64,000 nt of DNA from Aeromicrobium sp. Sec7.5. GTDB taxonomy: Bacteria; Actinomycetota; Actinomycetes; Propionibacteriales; Nocardioidaceae. The notes under the pieces are model-generated. The model saw only the letters and a program-made list of their open reading frames with translations. It did no database searches and was not told the origin of the DNA. The DNA lies in assembly GCF_036867135.1 (NCBI RefSeq), contig NZ_JBAJIJ010000002.1, forward strand, positions 372,001 through 436,000, given 5' to 3'. Of the stretch, positions 1-8,216 are shown piece after piece. Made by a program: the position numbers and the translations under genes. The stretch's first letter is position 1, and each line of letters opens with the position of its first letter.

Positions 1-633
1 GCCCTCCCACTGCTGCAGGTCGGCGCTGGTGCGGACGTCGACGACGAGCCACCGCTGCTCGAACCCCAGGTCGAGCATGGTCGAGCCGATCGACCGGCGG
101 ACGAGGCTGTTGGCGCCGTCGCAGCCGAGCAGGACCTCGGCGTCGAGGACCTGCTCCTCACCGGAGTCGCTCGCGCGCGCCCGCACGCGCACCCGGCCGT
201 CGCCGATCCGCTCGATCGCGGTTACCTCGCGCCCACCCAGGAGCGTGATCTCCGCCGTCTCGGCCAGCCGCTCGCGCAGCAGGCCCTCGAGGTCCGGCTG
301 GTCGAACATGCTGGCGCGGGTGAACCCCGTGCTGGGCGAGACCCCTTCGCGCGGGAACTCGCCCAGCACCCGGAGCCCGGCGTCGACCAGACGCAGGCCC
401 CCGCCCGGACGCGAGATCGCGGCGAAGCGCTCGGCGACCCCGAGGCGGCCGAGGATGCGCAGCACCTCGTCGTCGAGGTGGACGGCCCGCGGCTGCGGGT
501 AGACGCCTTCCCACCGATCGACCACGGTGCTGGGGATGCCGTGACGCGCGAGCTCGAGCGCCGCACACGCACCGGTGGGCCCTGCGCCGATGATCAGCAC
601 GGGGGTGACGTGCGGGGCCGGGGTCGTGCTCAC
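1..633 (-). CDS. FAD-dependent aromatic monooxygenase (MhpA-like), 3' end beyond the window
   Basis: The first 211 codons of a flavoprotein hydroxylase of the 3-(3-hydroxyphenyl)propionate / phenol type. The N-terminus has the FAD dinucleotide fold GAGPTGACAALELARHG at about residues 17-33, and the second FAD motif reads LLGCDGANSLVRRSIG at about residue 165. Such enzymes use NAD(P)H and O2 to hydroxylate a phenol to a catechol, ahead of ring cleavage. The GTG start overlaps the TGA of the upstream DoxX-like gene (GTGA), so it is the fourth gene of a tight operon with an extradiol dioxygenase and an FAH-type hydrolase. The C-terminal part lies outside the window, so substrate class cannot be set; a steroid or bicyclic phenol is as possible as a simple one. 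Confidence 0.85.
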   Translation of the reverse strand, partial: MSTTPAPHVTPVLIIGAGPTGACAALELARHGIPSTVVDRWEGVYPQPRAVHLDDEVLRILGRLGVAERFAAISRPGGGLRLVDAGLRVLGEFPREGVSPSTGFTRASMFDQPDLEGLLRERLAETAEITLLGGREVTAIERIGDGRVRVRARASDSGEEQVLDAEVLLGCDGANSLVRRSIGSTMLDLGFEQRWLVVDVRTSADLQQWEG

Positions 634-983
634 GCCGTCCGCACCTGGAGCACGACGACCGCGACCACGGCGGCGCCCACGACGATCGCGGGCACCGCTT
701 CGACCAGGCGATCTCCCGCGCGGACGTGGCACACGACGGCACCCACCATCATCGCGAGAAGGCCGAGGGCCGCGGCGATGCCGATCGGTGCCCACGCCAG
801 TCCGGCGGCCAGTCCCCCGACACCCGCCACCTCCAGGCCACCGATGAGTCGGTAGCTCGCGACCGAGAAGCCCAGGTGCGCGGCCCGTGCCCGCATGTCG
901 GGGACGGCCGCGACCTTGGCCGTCCCCGCCGCGGCCAGCACCGCACCGACGACGACCGTGAGGACGATCAGGGCCAGGCTCAC
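630..983 (-). CDS. DoxX-like small membrane protein
   Basis: A 117-residue protein with about four hydrophobic segments (starting LALIVLTVVVGAVLAAAGTA). The pattern is typical of DoxX/MauE-like membrane proteins, including the early AAAGTAK and the middle GGLEVAGVGGLAAGL stretch. Family members are linked to thiol or quinone redox at the membrane, but the biochemical role is mostly unknown. The GTG start overlaps the FAH gene stop (GTGA), and the stop overlaps the monooxygenase start, so it is translationally coupled in the aromatic operon. A role in electron supply or substrate handling is inference. Confidence 0.7.
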   Translation of the reverse strand: MSLALIVLTVVVGAVLAAAGTAKVAAVPDMRARAAHLGFSVASYRLIGGLEVAGVGGLAAGLAWAPIGIAAALGLLAMMVGAVVCHVRAGDRLVEAVPAIVVGAAVVAVVVLQVRTA

Positions 984-1918
984 GCGGTCCACCGCACGCT
1001 CGCGCGCTGGGACCCGAGGTCGATCTCCCCGTCGTCGGTCGCGATCGCGACCTCCACGAGGTCGCCGTCCTGCAGGTAGCGCGGGTTCTTGGCCTGCTTC
1101 TTGAAGAAGATGCGCCACTTGGTCGCCGGTGGCAGGAGCGAGCCGATGATCTCGATCGGCTTGGGCGGCGCGCTGAGGGCGGTGCCGACCGGGGTGCCCG
1201 TGAGGAGCAGGTCGCCGGGCGCGAGCTGCTGGAACCGGGCGAGCGCCCGGAACGCCTCGAGCGGGCCGTAGATGATGTCGGAGGCCAGCTCGTCCTGACG
1301 CAGCTCGCCGTTGACCCAGAGCCGCAGGCGCAGCTCGGCGAACCGGGCGAGCTCGCCCTCCTCCAGGATCAGCAGCACGGGTCCGACCGGCGTGAACGTG
1401 GGGTACGACTTGGACTCGTAGAACTGCGTCTTCGGCAGCTGCTGGTCGCGCGCCGAGACGTCGTTGGTCACGACGAGCGCCGCGACCATCCCCGGGAGAT
1501 CGGACTCCGTGATCTCGGTGCCCACGGCCACCTCGCGCCCGATGACGAGGCCGATCTCGACCTCGTAGTCGAGCAGCGTCACGTGGGCCGGTCGCACGAT
1601 GTCGTCGTGCGGTCCGTTGATCGAGCCGGAGGCCTTGCGGAAGAACGCCAGCGGGACCGCGCCGGGGTCCATGCCGGCGTCCTTGGCGTGGCTCGCGTAG
1701 TTGGCCATCTGGGCCACGACGCGGCACGGCGCCGTGACGGGCGAGACGAGCGCGAGGTCGGCGACCGGCACGGGATCGCCCGCCTCACGCGCCGCGAGCA
1801 CGGCGCCCCGGTCGGCGAGGAGCTCGGCGGTCGTCGTCGCGGCGGTCGCGATGCGGACCGCGCCGTCGGGGCGCTGCAGCCACCAGGCGTCGGCGGTGCG
1901 GAGAACGGGAAGCGTCAT
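980..1918 (-). CDS. Fumarylacetoacetate hydrolase family protein
   Basis: A 312-residue protein of the FAH/2-hydroxymuconate superfamily. The metal-binding core includes DYEVEIGLVIGREV (Glu-x-Glu ligands) near residues 115-130, followed by NDVSARDQQ and a late GDLLLTGTPVG. These proteins hydrolyse C-C bonds, or decarboxylate or hydrate dienoates, after meta ring cleavage. It sits between the extradiol dioxygenase (ATGA overlap at 1915-1918) and the DoxX-like gene (GTGA overlap), so it probably acts on the ring-cleavage product. The exact reaction (hydrolase, hydratase or decarboxylase) cannot be read from the sequence. Confidence 0.85.
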   Translation of the reverse strand: MTLPVLRTADAWWLQRPDGAVRIATAATTTAELLADRGAVLAAREAGDPVPVADLALVSPVTAPCRVVAQMANYASHAKDAGMDPGAVPLAFFRKASGSINGPHDDIVRPAHVTLLDYEVEIGLVIGREVAVGTEITESDLPGMVAALVVTNDVSARDQQLPKTQFYESKSYPTFTPVGPVLLILEEGELARFAELRLRLWVNGELRQDELASDIIYGPLEAFRALARFQQLAPGDLLLTGTPVGTALSAPPKPIEIIGSLLPPATKWRIFFKKQAKNPRYLQDGDLVEVAIATDDGEIDLGSQRASVRWTA

Positions 1919-3060
1919 GAGCGGGCAACTTTCATCAGGCCGAACAGGCGGGTCAGGTCGAACTCGTTGTCGTCGCGCAGGGCGGTGGTCATCGACAGGG
2001 CCTCCCGCAGCGACTCGCGGCCGGGCGCGATGCCGAGGAAGTCGGCGGTGGCGGGCGGACCCCACTGGGCCAGGCCGCTCGCCGTCATCTCGGCCCAGCC
2101 GGGCTCGAGGGACGCGTCGAACAGGTCGCCGTCGCTGAAGTGCTCGACGAGGAAGCCGTCCGGATCGCGCCAGTAGTCGAAGATCTGGCTGCCTTGGATG
2201 TGCCGGCCGATGCCCCAGGAGTGGTGGTACCCGAGGTCCTTCAGGTGCTCGCCGCCCGCCGCGAGGGCGTCGAGGTCGGCCACCTGGTACGCCGAGTGCA
2301 CGTACCGGTTGCGGGGCCCGAGGGTCATGGCGAGCGTGTGGTGGTCGGCCGGGGTGTCCCCGCGGTCGCACCGGATGAAGCTCATCGTGGGGCCGCGGTG
2401 GCGCTGCCCCGGGAAGTAGAGGAAGTCCGAGACGATCAGGCCCAGGTGGTCGAGGTACCAGTTCAGCGACGCCAGGTACTTCGTGGTCTGCAGCACGACG
2501 TGCCCCAGCCGCTCCACGACGGCGGGCTGGCGCGGCGGCCTCTGCGTCGCGTTGGCTCGGTCGTGCGCACCGCCGAAGTTGAACGTGTGGACGGGCTGCG
2601 TCCCCAGAGCCGGGTGCTCGATCGTGTCGGCGACCACCCGGACCAGCGCTCCTGCCGGCTCGCGGACGTCGACACTCAGTCCGCCGAGGTGCTCCGGCAG
2701 CCGCCTGGCCTTGGTGCCGGTGGCCTCGGCGAGCCGGAGCAGGTCGGTCGTGGCGGCGGCACGGAAGGCCGGACCCACGAACCGTGATCCCTCGCCCTTG
2801 CGGATGACGACGCAGGGACTCCCGGCCAACGCGCCACGCAGATTGAGCTCGTGCGCCGAACGGTGCGTCACCTCGAAGCCGAAGGCGCGCGCGAACACCT
2901 CGGCAGCCGCGAGGTCGGGCTTCTCGAACTCCAGCCAGGCGATGTCGTGCACCTTGATGACGGGATCGGGCGACCGGTCGCGGTGCTCGCCGGACCGCGG
3001 GCCCTGCTCGCTGTGCAGGTCGCGGTGGCTGTCGTCGTGCTCATGGGCGATGACACTCAT
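1915..3060 (-). CDS. Extradiol ring-cleavage dioxygenase (VOC superfamily, type I)
   Basis: A 381-residue vicinal-oxygen-chelate protein with two glyoxalase-like domains, after a His/Asp-rich N-terminal tail of about 30 residues. The catalytic C-terminal domain keeps a likely 2-His-1-Glu Fe(II) facial triad: His187 (ERLGHVVL), His240/241 (ADHHTLAM) and Glu306 (GFLVEHF). The enzyme should open a catechol ring by meta cleavage. The start was chosen at MSVIAHEHDD because GGAGGA lies about 8 nt upstream. It is the first gene of the operon, read from a TTGCCG-N17-TAGACT promoter overlapped by a palindromic operator. The His-rich tail is unusual. A steroid-type (HsaC-like) substrate is possible but unproven. 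Confidence 0.88.
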   Translation of the reverse strand: MSVIAHEHDDSHRDLHSEQGPRSGEHRDRSPDPVIKVHDIAWLEFEKPDLAAAEVFARAFGFEVTHRSAHELNLRGALAGSPCVVIRKGEGSRFVGPAFRAAATTDLLRLAEATGTKARRLPEHLGGLSVDVREPAGALVRVVADTIEHPALGTQPVHTFNFGGAHDRANATQRPPRQPAVVERLGHVVLQTTKYLASLNWYLDHLGLIVSDFLYFPGQRHRGPTMSFIRCDRGDTPADHHTLAMTLGPRNRYVHSAYQVADLDALAAGGEHLKDLGYHHSWGIGRHIQGSQIFDYWRDPDGFLVEHFSDGDLFDASLEPGWAEMTASGLAQWGPPATADFLGIAPGRESLREALSMTTALRDDNEFDLTRLFGLMKVARS

Positions 3061-3076
3061 CGAGGATTCCTCCGAA

Positions 3077-3120
3077 ACTGAAGATTTCTTCAGTCTAGGG
3101 TCACGGTCGCCCGTCGGCAA
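3077..3120 (-). promoter_or_regulatory. Promoter and TetR operator of the aromatic operon
   Basis: On the minus strand, TTGCCG (3115-3120) and TAGACT (3092-3097) are spaced by 17 bp. The inverted repeat ACTGAAGA-TT-TCTTCAGT (3077-3094) has perfect 8-bp arms and covers the end of the -10 box and the likely transcription start. It lies between the operon and the divergent tetR gene, the usual place for a TetR operator. Binding by the neighbouring TetR is inference. Confidence 0.7.
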
Positions 3121-3147
3121 GCAGTTCCGGGGGCTAGGATCCGTGGC

Positions 3148-3798
3148 ATGGCCGAAGTCCCGACGAGCACGTCACGCTTCGACCGCCGCCGCGCGCAGAC
3201 CCGGTCCGCCCTCATCGCCGCGGCTCAGGACCTGCTGGTGGAGGGACGCACCGGCGTGCCGATCCAGGAGGTCACCGAGCGCGCCGACGTCGGCATCGGC
3301 ACCTTCTACAACCACTTCGACTCGAAGGACGCCCTGTTCGCCGCGGCGATCGAGTCAGCCCTCGGGCAGTGGGCCGAGTCCCTCGACGCCGTCGACGACG
3401 GCACGACCGATCCGGCCGCTCTCTTCGCGCGCAGCTTCCGGCTCACCGGCCGGCTGCACCGGCTGGAGCCGCAGCTCAGCCGTGTGCTCCTGACCCAAGG
3501 GCACGCGCTCTCGAAGTCGCCCGACGGCATGGGGCCGCGCGCGCGGCGCGACATCCGGGCCGCACAGGAGGCCGGTCGCTTCCGCGAGGTCGACGTCGAC
3601 CGGGCCATGGTCGTCGTGACGGGCGCGATGATCGAGCTGGGTCATCTGCTGCACGACCGGCCGGAGCTCGACGAGGCCTCGACGGTCGACGGTGTCGCGT
3701 CGGACGTCCTGGTCGCTCTCGGCCTCGACCGCACGGAGGCCGAACGCCTGTGCGCGGAGCCCCTGCCCTGGGTCGACCCGACGCCGAAGATCGGTTGA
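3148..3798 (+). CDS. TetR-family regulator of the aromatic operon
   Basis: A 216-residue TetR-type repressor. The N-terminal HTH is clear (QEVTERADVGIGTFYNHFDSK at about residues 33-53), followed by an all-helical ligand domain. It is divergent from the extradiol dioxygenase operon and separated from it by a region holding a near-perfect 18-bp palindrome. It therefore probably represses that operon, and perhaps itself, until an aromatic ligand is present. TAGGAT at 3135-3140 lies 7 nt before the ATG and suggests a leaderless transcript. The ligand is unknown. Confidence 0.85.
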   Translation: MAEVPTSTSRFDRRRAQTRSALIAAAQDLLVEGRTGVPIQEVTERADVGIGTFYNHFDSKDALFAAAIESALGQWAESLDAVDDGTTDPAALFARSFRLTGRLHRLEPQLSRVLLTQGHALSKSPDGMGPRARRDIRAAQEAGRFREVDVDRAMVVVTGAMIELGHLLHDRPELDEASTVDGVASDVLVALGLDRTEAERLCAEPLPWVDPTPKIG

Positions 3799-3808
3799 CG
3801 ATCAACCG
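3792..3808. terminator. Small hairpin between convergent genes
   Basis: CGGTTGA-CGA-TCAACCG: 7-bp arms with a 3-nt loop, the left arm including the tetR stop codon. It lies between the convergent ends at 3798 and 3823. There is no T-run, so terminator function is only plausible. Confidence 0.35.
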
Positions 3809-3822
3809 GCCGTCGCGCCGAT

Positions 3823-4185
3823 TCAGGCCCAGGGCGAGGTGGCCTGCAGCACGGCTTCCTCGAGTGCCTCGGTGCGCAGGTGCGTGATGCGCTGGTAGTC
3901 CGGATCGGCCACCATCTCGGAGAACGCGCTCCGCGAGGGGTAGCGCACGAGGAGCACGGCGTCCCAGCCGCTTCCGGCAGCGGGCACCAGCGACGTGCCG
4001 CACTCACCGGCGTAGACGACGGACCCGCCGACCTTCTGCAGGAACGGCAGGATCTCGCGCGAGTAGGAGGCGTAGGACTCGCGACCGTCCGGACGGAACC
4101 GCAGGAGGTTGAGCATCACGACCTCGCCGCCCTCGTCCTCCGCCAGGTAGCGCTTGAGGTCCTGCCCATTCGGATCGACCGCCAC
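3823..4185 (-). CDS. DUF1330 domain protein
   Basis: A 120-residue protein of the DUF1330 ferredoxin-like (dimeric alpha/beta barrel) family. It shows the usual pattern of VVMLNLLRFRP, a YSREILPFLQKVGGSVVYAGE stretch and a WDAVLLVRYPSR strand. The biochemical function of the family is unknown. The GTG at 4185 is preferred over further-upstream starts because GGGAAAGG lies just before it and the protein then begins at the domain. It is convergent with tetR. Confidence 0.7.
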   Translation of the reverse strand: MAVDPNGQDLKRYLAEDEGGEVVMLNLLRFRPDGRESYASYSREILPFLQKVGGSVVYAGECGTSLVPAAGSGWDAVLLVRYPSRSAFSEMVADPDYQRITHLRTEALEEAVLQATSPWA

Positions 4186-4316
4186 GCCGTCGCCTTTCCC
4201 GCGGAGCCGGTGGTTCCGGCTCGCTGGCACGCAGGCTAGCCGCCGGGCGACCTCCGGCGATGGGAATCCGAGGACCGCCACCACCCGGCGCGTCCCACCG
4301 CACGTACGGTCAGCCC

Positions 4317-5153
4317 ATGACCCCCACCCCGCCGGGCGCGCTGCCCGACCTCCGGATGGTCGTCGCCGACATGGACGGCACCCTGCTCGACGCGGACGGC
4401 CGGGTGCCCGACGCCCTGTGGCCCCTCCTGGAGACGATGCGCGACCGGGAGATCGCCTTCGTCCCCGCGAGCGGACGTCAGTACGCCACGCTCGCCCAGC
4501 TCTTCGAGCGCGCCGCGGACGGCATGCCGTTCATCGCCGAGAACGGGACGTTCGTGGTGCGCGACGGTCGAGAGCTGGCCTCGGTCACGCTCGACCGCGA
4601 GCTCGTCGTCGACGCCGTCACCCTGCTCCGCCACCTGTCCGAGGAGGGCAGCGACCTCGGCGTGGTCGTCTGCGGCAAGCGGTCGGCGTACGTCGAGCGC
4701 ACCGACGAGGCGTTCCTCGCCGAGTCACGCCGGTACTACGCCGCCCTCGAGCACGTGGCCGACCTGCTCGCCGTCGACGACGACGTCGTGAAGCTGGCGA
4801 TCTTCGACTTCGGTGACGCCGAGACCGGCACAGCGCCGTCGCTCGAGCGCTTTCGCCGGACGCACCAGGTCGTGGTCTCCGGACCGCACTGGATCGACGT
4901 CATGGCAGCGGGGGCCAACAAGGGTCGAGCCGTGCAGCAGCTCCAGGAGCGGCTCGGCGTCACCGCCGCCCAGACCGCCGCCTTCGGCGACTACCTGAAC
5001 GACCTCGAGATGCTCGACATGGCCGACCACTCCTTCGCGATGGCGAACGCCCACCCCGAGGTGCTGGCCCGAGCGCGGCACACCGCACCCTCGAACCTCG
5101 ACAACGGTGTCGTCACGACGCTGCGCACGCTCCTCCACGGCGAACCGGCCTAG
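4317..5153 (+). CDS. HAD-superfamily phosphatase, Cof type
   Basis: A 278-residue haloacid-dehalogenase hydrolase of the Cof/YidA class. Motif I is ADMDGTLLDADG with nucleophile Asp18 and acid/base Asp20. Motif IV is FGDYLNDLEML, and the NKGRAVQQLQERLGV block is typical of the C-type cap group. It should dephosphorylate small sugar phosphates or a cofactor intermediate in the cytosol; the substrate is not predictable. TACGGT lies 6 nt before the ATG, which suggests leaderless expression. It stands alone on the plus strand. Confidence 0.88.
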   Translation: MTPTPPGALPDLRMVVADMDGTLLDADGRVPDALWPLLETMRDREIAFVPASGRQYATLAQLFERAADGMPFIAENGTFVVRDGRELASVTLDRELVVDAVTLLRHLSEEGSDLGVVVCGKRSAYVERTDEAFLAESRRYYAALEHVADLLAVDDDVVKLAIFDFGDAETGTAPSLERFRRTHQVVVSGPHWIDVMAAGANKGRAVQQLQERLGVTAAQTAAFGDYLNDLEMLDMADHSFAMANAHPEVLARARHTAPSNLDNGVVTTLRTLLHGEPA

Positions 5154-5168
5154 GTCACGACTCCACCG

Positions 5169-5741
5169 TCATGACGCCACGTCGACGTCGCGACCCCCAC
5201 CGAGGTCGGTGCAGTCGACGCCGGTCGCGCCGCGCGCGGCGAGGTAGGACCGGGCACCGGCATCGCCGGCCAGGTGCCCGAGCAACGGGTCCCAGTGATC
5301 GCGTCCGATCACGACCGGGTGCCCCACACGCCCGTCGAACGTCGCTCGGCGGAGCGTCGCGGTGCCGGGGCGTGCGCCGAGCACGCGGACCACGGCGTCG
5401 GGCGACTGCTCCGGCAGGTCCACCAACGTCACCACGACGACCTCGGCGGAGGTCGTCGTCAACGCCAGGAGCCCGGCGCGCAGCGATGCGGACAGTCCGG
5501 TGCCGTGGTCGCGCACGACGACCGGGTCCACGTCCGCGGGCACGAGGTGGAGCGCACACTCCGCCAGGTCACCGAGTGACACCACGACGGGTCCGCAGCC
5601 GCCTCCGCGCAGCGCCTCGCACGCCACCGTGATCCACGGGGTGCCGTCCCCGGTGCGCGCCAGTGCCTTCGGCATGCCGAACCGCAGTCCCGAGCCGGCG
5701 GCCAGCACGAGGCCGGCCACCGCTTCAGGCACGACCGGCAT
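5169..5741 (-). CDS. MocA-like molybdenum-cofactor nucleotidyltransferase
   Basis: A 190-residue NTP transferase of the MobA/MocA fold. It starts with the nucleotide-binding loop LVLAAGSGLRFGMPKAL (about residues 11-27) and has a central VTLVDLPEQSPD, the metal-binding Asp region. Relatives add CMP or GMP to molybdopterin. The neighbourhood contains xanthine dehydrogenase and xdhC, so a role in making the cytosine dinucleotide cofactor for that enzyme is likely. The start overlaps the end of the upstream ABC permease gene by 17 nt, so it is the last gene of the transporter operon. Confidence 0.75.
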   Translation of the reverse strand: MPVVPEAVAGLVLAAGSGLRFGMPKALARTGDGTPWITVACEALRGGGCGPVVVSLGDLAECALHLVPADVDPVVVRDHGTGLSASLRAGLLALTTTSAEVVVVTLVDLPEQSPDAVVRVLGARPGTATLRRATFDGRVGHPVVIGRDHWDPLLGHLAGDAGARSYLAARGATGVDCTDLGGGRDVDVAS

Positions 5742-6588
5742 CCTTCCCGAACCGGTTCAGCACGTACGACTCCACGACCTGCGCGACCGTGTACAGCACC
5801 AGCGACACGACCGTGATGACGACGACGAGCGCCCACACCTTGGTGTTCTGCGACTGGCCGGCTGCCGAGACGACGCCGTAGCCGATCCCCCGTCCGGTGG
5901 CGAGCCACTCCGCGATCAGCGCCCCGGTGATGGCGCCCGGCACCGAGATCCGGATCGCCGCGAACAGTGACGGCAGGGCGAAGGGGAACGCCACCTTGCG
6001 CAGGGCGTCCCAGTCGCTGCCGCCGTAGACGTGCACGAGGTCGCGCATCTGCTGCGACACGGCTCGCAGCCCGAACACGATCGTCACGAGCGCCGGGAAC
6101 AGCACGACGATGCCGCTGATGACCGCGACCGAGGAGAACCCGCGACCGAAGATCAGGATGATGACCGGGGCCATCGCGATGAGCGGCACCGCGCGCAGGA
6201 TCATCGCCACCGGCATGACGGCGGCCTCGATGCCCTTGCTGAGGACGATCAGCCCGGCCAGCACGATCGCCGCGGCCATGCCGGCGACGAACCCGATGCC
6301 CGAGTCGATCAAGGTGCGACCCAGGAGGTCGAGCACCTCGGTCCGGTTCTCGAGCGCGTCGTCGTCGCCGACGAGGTACGCCCACACGTCGGACGGGCCC
6401 TTCGCGATGAAGTCGTTGTCGACCCAGGCGACCCAGGCGACCCACAGCACCAGGATGATGAGCATGACCGACGCGCCGCTCAACAGCGTCTTGCCGATGC
6501 TCCAGCCGGCGCTCTTGAGCCGTCCGATCGCGACGTGCCGCGCGACGCTCTTGGGATCCTCCACGCGGACGATGCCGAACTCGGTCAT
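5725..6588 (-). CDS. ABC transporter permease (SsuC/TauC type)
   Basis: A 287-residue inner-membrane permease of the BPD_transp_1 family with about six membrane segments. The EAA loop region reads VHVYGGSDWDALRKVAFPFALPS at about residues 195-217. It pairs with the second permease, ending one base after it. The start MTEFGIVRVEDPK follows the neighbour closely; longer N-terminal extensions in this frame are less likely. The transporter belongs to the nitrate/taurine/thiamine-precursor class, but the gene neighbourhood points to a purine, pyrimidine or ureide substrate (inference). Confidence 0.85.
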   Translation of the reverse strand: MTEFGIVRVEDPKSVARHVAIGRLKSAGWSIGKTLLSGASVMLIILVLWVAWVAWVDNDFIAKGPSDVWAYLVGDDDALENRTEVLDLLGRTLIDSGIGFVAGMAAAIVLAGLIVLSKGIEAAVMPVAMILRAVPLIAMAPVIILIFGRGFSSVAVISGIVVLFPALVTIVFGLRAVSQQMRDLVHVYGGSDWDALRKVAFPFALPSLFAAIRISVPGAITGALIAEWLATGRGIGYGVVSAAGQSQNTKVWALVVVITVVSLVLYTVAQVVESYVLNRFGKDAGRA

Positions 6589-6589
6589 G

Positions 6590-7372
6590 TCAGGCCGCCT
6601 TCCCGGTGGCCCACGGGGCGACGAGCCGCCCGAGCAGCCCGAACAGTGCGTAGCCGAGGCCCGCGACGGCGGCGCAAAGGAACATGATGCTCCAGGCTCG
6701 CTCCGCATCGAGGTTCTGCGCGGCGTTGATCAGGGCCGGCGCGACCCCCCGGTCGAGCCCCCCGATGTACTCGCCCAGGATCGCCCCGAGGAACGCCGTC
6801 GGCGCGGCGATCTGCAGCGACGAGACGATCGACGGCAGTGCCGCGACGAGCTGGACCCGCCGCATCTGCTGCCAGCGGCCACCGCCGTAGACGCTGACGA
6901 CGTCGAGACTCGTGGCGTCCGCCGATCGGAAGCCCAGGACGGCACCGACGACCGTCGTGAAGAACACCGAGATCGCGGCGATCACGACCGCGGTCGGGCT
7001 GGGATCACCCGACTCCGGTGGCCCCAGCACGACGTAGAGGACCGGGACGAGCGCAACGAGCGGGAGGCAGTAGCTGATGACCGCCACCTGCATGATGGCC
7101 TTCTCCAGGAACGGCACCAGCAGCACCAGGGACGCGACGACGAGCGCCAGGCCGTTGCCCCACAGGAACCCCGTCGCCGCCTCCTCGATCGTGCCGGTGA
7201 AGTTGGCGCGGTAGAAGTCGAAGCCCGCGTCGCCGAACTCGGCGACGACCCCGCCCGGGGTGGGGATCTCCTTCTCCGACAGCACGGTCGCCGCCGCGAG
7301 CCACCACACCGCGACGAGGCCGAGCAACCCACCGCCACCGATGACGTACGGCCTGGCCCTCTCCGAGTTCAC
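6590..7372 (-). CDS. ABC transporter permease (SsuC/TauC type)
   Basis: A 260-residue membrane permease with about six hydrophobic segments and an EAA-like loop (VSVYGGGRWQQMRRVQLVAALPS). It is the partner of the following permease, forming a heteromeric channel. The GTG at 7372 puts it 10 nt after the ATPase stop. A GTG at 7408 would add 12 residues and overlap the ATPase gene; neither has a strong ribosome binding site. The role is import of the ligand delivered by the lipoprotein at 8217. Confidence 0.8.
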   Translation of the reverse strand: MNSERARPYVIGGGGLLGLVAVWWLAAATVLSEKEIPTPGGVVAEFGDAGFDFYRANFTGTIEEAATGFLWGNGLALVVASLVLLVPFLEKAIMQVAVISYCLPLVALVPVLYVVLGPPESGDPSPTAVVIAAISVFFTTVVGAVLGFRSADATSLDVVSVYGGGRWQQMRRVQLVAALPSIVSSLQIAAPTAFLGAILGEYIGGLDRGVAPALINAAQNLDAERAWSIMFLCAAVAGLGYALFGLLGRLVAPWATGKAA

Positions 7373-7382
7373 GGCAGCCAAC

Positions 7383-8216
7383 TCAGTGCTCGCCCGCCGC
7401 GGCGCCACCGGCGCCGAACAGCAGCTCGGACGCCTCGTCGTGCAGCGCGTGGAACTCCGGCGTGCGCATCATCTCGGGCAGCCGGGGCCGGGGCAGGTCG
7501 ACGTCGATGATCGCCTTGATCCGGCCCGGACGGGGACTCATGACAGCGACCCGGTCGGACAGGAAGATCGCCTCCGCGATGCCGTGCGTGACCATCAACG
7601 TCGTCGCGGGCTTCTCGGTCCAGATCCGCAGCAGCTCGACGTTGAGCCGCTGGCGCGTCATGTCGTCGAGCGCACCGAACGGCTCGTCGAGCAGCAGCAC
7701 CGACGGCTTCACCACGAGCGAGCGCGCGATCGACACCCGCTGCCGCATGCCGCCCGAGAGCTGGGCCGGCTTGGCCTTCTCGAAGCCCTCGAGGCCGACG
7801 AGCCGGATGAGCTCGTCGATCAGCGCGGCGTCGGGCTTGGTGCCCGACACCTCGAACGGCAGACGGATGTTGGCCAGGACGCTGCGCCACGGCAGCAGCG
7901 CGGAGTCCTGGAAGGCGATCCCGAGCTCGTGGTCACGACGCAGCTCGAGCGGGCTCTTCCCCTCGACCAGCGCGGTGCCGCTGGTGGGCTTCTCGAGCCC
8001 GGCGAGGATCCGCAGGATCGTCGACTTGCCGCAGCCGGACGGACCGAGCAGCGACAGGAAGCTGCCCTTGTCGGTGAACAGCGTCGCGTCGTCGAGGGCC
8101 GTGACCTTCGTGCGACCGAGGCTGAACGTCTTGGAGAGGTTCTGGATGCGGACCCCGGTGCCCAGGGAGCCTTCGACTCCCTGGGCACCGGTGCCGGCGA
8201 TGGCGTTCACGGGCAC
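7383..8216 (-). CDS. ABC transporter ATP-binding protein
   Basis: A 277-residue ATPase of the nitrate/sulfonate/taurine class. The Walker A is GPSGCGKST, the Q loop is [11 protein letters not shown], the signature is LSGGMRQR, Walker B is [12 protein letters not shown] and the switch His is in VTHGIAEA. It energises the import complex together with the two permeases and the binding protein. The GTG start directly follows the TAA of the binding-protein gene, so they are co-transcribed. Confidence 0.9.
   Translation of the reverse strand: MPVNAIAGTGAQGVEGSLGTGVRIQNLSKTFSLGRTKVTALDDATLFTDKGSFLSLLGPSGCGKSTILRILAGLEKPTSGTALVEGKSPLELRRDHELGIAFQDSALLPWRSVLANIRLPFEVSGTKPDAALIDELIRLVGLEGFEKAKPAQLSGGMRQRVSIARSLVVKPSVLLLDEPFGALDDMTRQRLNVELLRIWTEKPATTLMVTHGIAEAIFLSDRVAVMSPRPGRIKAIIDVDLPRPRLPEMMRTPEFHALHDEASELLFGAGGAAAGEH

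Noticed and set aside
630-1727. Long minus-strand reading frame across the FAH and DoxX region
   Set aside because: Only its end matches a protein family (the DoxX-like gene starting at 983). The rest is Arg/Gly/Pro-rich shadow sequence of the FAH gene.
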